DNA from: Malachius bipustulatus | Taxonomy: Eukaryota > Arthropoda > Insecta > Coleoptera > Melyridae | DNA: 64,000 nucleotides | Reading direction: 5' to 3' | Assembly: GCA_910589415.1 (NCBI GenBank) | Contig: OU342631.1 | Coordinates: 15,624,001 to 15,688,000 of the forward strand | In this document: positions 60,510 through 64,000 of the stretch, piece by piece | Layout of the letters: each line of letters starts with the position of its first letter | How positions within the stretch are numbered: position 1 is the stretch's first letter | Made by a program: the position numbers and the translations under genes | Notes under the pieces: generated by a model | Seen by the model: the letters and a program-made list of their open reading frames with translations, nothing else | Databases searched by the model: none | What the model was told of the DNA's origin: nothing

Positions 60510-62600
60510 TTTCTCATCGAAAATATCTCCAAATGCGATAGCTTCTCGCTTAGTCAAAGTGTCGAACATGATAAACATTGATAAACATCAAGTCAATAAA
60601 ATGAAAAGGACTATACAAAAACAAAAGAAACAAGCAGAGATTTCCGACGAAATACGACAACCTTTCACCTTCGAAGAATTGAAAGCAGCCATCAAGTTAA
60701 CTAAAATCAGAAAAGCTGCTGGCTTTGATGGAATTTACCCAAAATTTTTGAAACACCTGGGAAATTTTGCAAAAAAATGGTTACTGTCCTTCTTCAATGA
60801 CATATTACTTTCGGGGAAATTACCTGCCGAGTTTAAACAGTCAAAGGTTATTGCAATCTTGAAACCAGGGAGAATAGCAGATGATCCAAGAAATTATAGA
60901 CCTATATCATTGCTAAGTGTATGTTATAAGGTGATGGAGAGGATGATTTACAACAGAATTTCTCCTTTGATAAATGATATGCTTCCCCAAGAACAAGCTG
61001 GTCTTCGTCCAAACAGAAACTGTTGTGATCAAGTATTATCACTCACTACTCACATAGAAACAGGTTTTCAAAAACAGCTGAAAACAGGAATTGCCTTAAT
61101 TGATCTAACATCCGCATATGATACTGTTTGGAAAGTTGGCCTTCTTCACAAATTATACAAAACCATTAACTGCAGAAGAGTTGTCACCTTAATTGATAAT
61201 ATGCTATCAAACCGGAAACTTCGAGTTTTCATTAATGAAAAAAGCAGCAAAGTCAAATACCTGAATAATGGACTTCCTCAAGGATCAGTACTAGCGCCAT
61301 TATTGTTCAACTTATATACCAGTGACTTACCAGAGACTACCTGCAGAAAATTCATATACGCTGATGATTTGGCTCTTTTTTATCAACATAAACGTTTTGA
61401 AGAAATCGAAAATGTACTAAATGAAGACATCCAAATAATGGTAGACTACTTCAAGAAATGGCGTCTTTGCCCCAATCCCAACAAAACCGAAGTATCTTGT
61501 TTCCACCTGAACAACCACGAAAAACATCGAAAATTACAAGTCTCGATGGACAATGTAATCTTGAAACACAATTTCAATCCAGTATACCTTGGAGTAACTT
61601 TTGATACTTCATTAACCTACAAGCCGCATATTGACAAATTGCGCAAGAAACTTAAAACAAGAAACAACCTTTTACATAAACTTGCCGGTTCGGATTGGGG
61701 AGCTCATGCAGACACATTAAGAGTTGCAAGCATCTCACTTGTGTATTCTACGGCCGAATATTGTTGCCCAATCTGGATGAATAGCGCTCATGTCCATAAA
61801 ATTGATTCTGAATTGAACACCACCATGCGAGTTATTACTGGTTGTATTAAGTCAACTCCAACACCTTGGCTGCCGGTAATTTCAAACATTACACCACCAA
61901 GAATCAGAAGACAAATAGCGGCTAAGCGAGAATTCGACAAATGCACACCGGAATTTCCAATCTGGCATGATCTTCAGAATCCTCCTACAACAAGACTGAA
62001 ATCTCGAAATCCATTTTGGCAACAAAATCATGAGATCTTTTCCCCACTGGATTCTTGGAAGTCTGAATGGAGCGTTCAGAATGTTTTTAATCATCACCTT
62101 ATCCAAGATCCAACAAAGGAAGTTCCCGGATTCGACCTACCGAGAAAGCTCTGGAGTAAACTGAATCGTTTAAGAACTGGCCATTGACGCTGTAACTCAA
62201 TGTTATTCAAATGGATGGCAGTTCCAAGTCCAAATTGTCTCACTTGTGGCGAAGTTGAGGAAACAATTACTCATATTGTAGAAGAGTGTCCAGAAACTAA
62301 ATTTCTTGGCGGTTTCAATGACATCCACCGCCTTACTCCAGATGCAATAAATTGGTTACAAAGTCTAAAACCAATATGAACTGAATGGTGTGTCTAGGTT
62401 TTTTATGGGGTTTTTCCCTAGACTGGGTGGAAAAGCGAATGCTTCACCATGATATCAACAACTCATCCTTATTTCCTTATATTCTACAAACCGTTCTACC
62501 CCCCACAATGATGAAAATTCTACAATATTGTACTTATATATCATATCCACATCATCCTTCTAATTTAAAATGTAATAATTCATACGAAATATATATAATA
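60510..62600 (+). mobile_element. Second LINE, plus strand, 5'-truncated before the RT domain
   Basis: Open from about 60502 (KNFFSSKISPNAIASRLVK) through RT and C-terminal region to 62379, then a 3' UTR ending near 62600 in cgaaatatatataatatac. 3' fragments of the same family lie at 20940, 21693 and 22915. The endonuclease is entirely missing. Its 5' end meets the 5' end of the other LINE within a few bases of 60510. Confidence 0.88.
60559..62379 (+). pseudogene. LINE reverse transcriptase with one nonsense codon
   Basis: A 542-codon frame to TGA 62185-62187, then 63 more codons in the same frame to TGA 62377-62379. Counting from 60559 (a GTG inside a longer open frame, not a true start): KAAGFDGIYPKFL at 52-64, NYRPISLLS at 112-120, motif A IDLTSAYDTVW with catalytic Asp182, motif B GLPQGSVLAPLLF at 238-250, motif C YADD with Asp269 and Asp270, then VYLGVTFD. 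After the premature TGA, CLTCGEVEETITHIVEEC forms a C-x2-C...H-x4-C tail knuckle. The TGA stands where GGA (Gly, in TGHGRCN) is expected, a single base change. Otherwise the RT looks complete, so this is a young copy. Confidence 0.9.
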
Positions 62601-62683
62601 TACTTGAATTTTCAAAAAATTTTTCGAAAAAGTCCATCGTTTGGCCTACAGAGACCGCTTCGAATAAGCTGGGACACCCTGTA

Positions 62684-63734
62684 TAGTAATGTCATAAATA
62701 CGCACACATTGAAAAATTCGCGGAGATTACTCCAATTTTTTATTAGCCTTATCTACACTTTAATTTATTCCGTTCACTTCCTCGGAAGGATATAAATAGT
62801 AAAGTAGATTATTGATGTTTCTTACCACTATTGATAACCAAGCTTATTTATTGATTTCATGATTTTTGATTCTTGTATTTTTATTTAAAAAATGATCAAC
62901 GAAATAATGAGGCATTTTCAGCCAGCAGCCATATGTAGTGCACACTCTCAGAAATACTGGAGATGTGATGTGCAGGTTGCATAACCAATTAAAGTAGTCA
63001 TATTATTATATGTACTTTTTTATGATCAATTTAAATCTACAAATTGATTTCATAGCTAATTAATCCACATGAAAACTTGAAAAAAATAGACAAGTCCCTT
63101 ACTTTTTATAAAAAAAACGAACATTTCCTAAATTCATCCCCTTATTAAAGGACTTAATAAGTGAAGCATACAAGCACGTCCTTGTTCTCTCAAATTCAAT
63201 CAACTGAAGCTTAATAAGCTTCACTAATTAGATTATGTCAATATTCTTAATTTAACAGAATATCAATAACAAAATTACTCCAGAAATTAGAAATATAATT
63301 TTTCCATCATTACTTCTCATCATTACTTCTTCTGTAATAAAATACCGATGGTCATATATTTATTAAATACAATAAAAAAAATCGGTCACTAATTCGAAAT
63401 ATGTTAAGAAAACGTCCCGCCTCCACAATTATGATCGAGACATTTTTATTATTAGGGCTGGATGATAAGGCCATTTCAAGCAGACTGTGTCTTGTAACAT
63501 AAAGAGATAACGGAACAAGCTGCGGAGAGATTTCATTATGAAAACTGCTAAACTCCAAAGAGTCCGGGCCGGGCAATCGGACCGGGCTATAACTTTCTGA
63601 TTGGGTCATCAAGCAAACTGTGGCAATATTTCTGACTTGTCCCATCACCAGGTTATTACTGCAGGAATTGGGAATCAATCAAGATCTAGATACACAAACT
63701 TCTATCGCGCGCTAAGTTCTCCAATTCTACTCTA
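62684..63734. other. No gene seen
   Basis: AT-rich. Contains a 108-codon minus frame (63352-63678) with no recognisable domain, and a short palindrome gaagcttaataagcttc near 63207. Confidence 0.5.
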
Positions 63735-64000
63735 ATGTCTACTTTAGAACTTTTATATGACATCAAACCGATGCACGAAATCGTCGGCAATCAGCAGTGG
63801 AGACATGATCATCTTGAATACTTTCAAGTGGACGATTTGGAATTGAGAATCGACTTGAATTACCGCAATTTTAGAAGAAAATGTAGAGATGGTTCATATA
63901 CAAAGATACGGGCTGCGATATTAAATTCTCTTGCAGGCTTTATAGAACGCATTGTCTTGATTGAGTGCATAATTCTCAAAAAATCTAAAATAATTATCTC
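63735..64000 (+). CDS. Partial open frame running off the right edge, unknown
   Basis: ATG at 63735-63737 opens a frame without a stop for 88 codons to the window end; the nearest upstream in-frame stop is TAG about 50 bases before. The protein starts MSTLELLYDIKPMHEIVGNQ and is fairly rich in charged and aromatic residues (RHDHLEYFQVDDLELRIDL follows). No domain recognised. The length is only slightly above chance frames here, and the true start, introns and end cannot be seen. It could be a host exon or another mobile-element protein. Confidence 0.3.
   Translation, partial: MSTLELLYDIKPMHEIVGNQQWRHDHLEYFQVDDLELRIDLNYRNFRRKCRDGSYTKIRAAILNSLAGFIERIVLIECIILKKSKIII

Larger units (their letters stand above)
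57412..60510 (-). mobile_element. Jockey/CR1-like LINE, 5'-truncated in the endonuclease, with SINE insertion
   Basis: Read on the minus strand: end of the endonuclease (60507-60200), linker, RT, C-terminal region, 3' UTR with AATAAA (57440-57445) and a (TTA)n tail (57411-57434). It is interrupted by a SINE at 58947-59229. Frameshifts occur near 60200, 58420 and 58200. The tail abuts the palindromic element's inner repeat. Confidence 0.9.
56870..62681. mobile_element. Palindromic TA-flanked element split by two LINEs
   Basis: The left end CAGGGTGTCCCAGCTTATTC and right end are mirror images for about 80 bases, and TA flanks both (56868-56869, 62682-62683). What remains of the element is 56870-57411 and about 62601-62681. 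The left part holds an inner 49-bp inverted repeat (57207-57255 / 57363-57411). Between 57412 and 62600 lie two LINEs in head-to-head orientation. Confidence 0.85.

Overview
The window looks like AT-rich nuclear DNA of an arthropod, most likely an insect. It carries several kinds of LINE (RNase H-bearing LOA/I-like, Jockey/CR1-like and others), a Tc1-like transposon, tRNA-derived SINEs, solo LTRs and many short palindromic transposons. The species cannot be fixed from sequence alone. I found no convincing host protein exon, rRNA, tRNA or CRISPR. The only candidate host reading frame is a partial one running off the right edge (63735 onward). The window behaves like a gene desert or the inside of a very large intron, filled in layers by mobile elements.

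Layout. 1-480: a perfect 150-bp inverted repeat with a type I hammerhead ribozyme in each arm, set between TA-rich direct repeats. 480-2060: three diverged copies of a ~630-bp repeat (family A; another copy at 39.8-40.3 kb). 4996-5653: palindromic TA-flanked element. 9133-11520: decayed LOA/I-like LINE with ORF1, ORF2 start, RT thumb and RNase H traces. 14.2 kb: probable SINE. 14670-16673: related LINE on the minus strand, split by a 500-bp solo LTR. 20.26-23.0 kb: tandem repeat, LINE 3' fragments and a 1.3-kb palindrome. 24.3 kb: short inverted-repeat element beside a retroelement primer-binding-like motif. 28.7-30.8 kb: two foldback elements. 31994-34870: Tc1-like transposon with a LINE inside it. 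35.3-36.9 kb: 1.2-kb palindrome between direct repeats. 42529-43710: palindrome with a truncated LINE inside. 44.3-45.9 kb: inverted-repeat element and duplicated RNase H fragments. 47707-48260: element with GC-rich terminal repeats. 50.1-52.1 kb: hairpins and a tandem array. 56870-62681: palindromic element that received two unrelated LINEs joined head to head, one of which later received a SINE.

The genes do not form a pathway; their relation is one of insertion order. The nesting gives relative ages: Tc1 before its internal LINE, LINE before solo LTR at 15.3 kb, palindrome before LINE at 43 kb, palindrome before LINE pair before SINE at 57-62 kb. The most unusual object is the hammerhead pair at the left end. 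Almost every open frame not tied to a mobile element looks like chance. The long stretches between elements hold a few relatively GC-rich islands that could be regulatory, which cannot be shown from one sequence.
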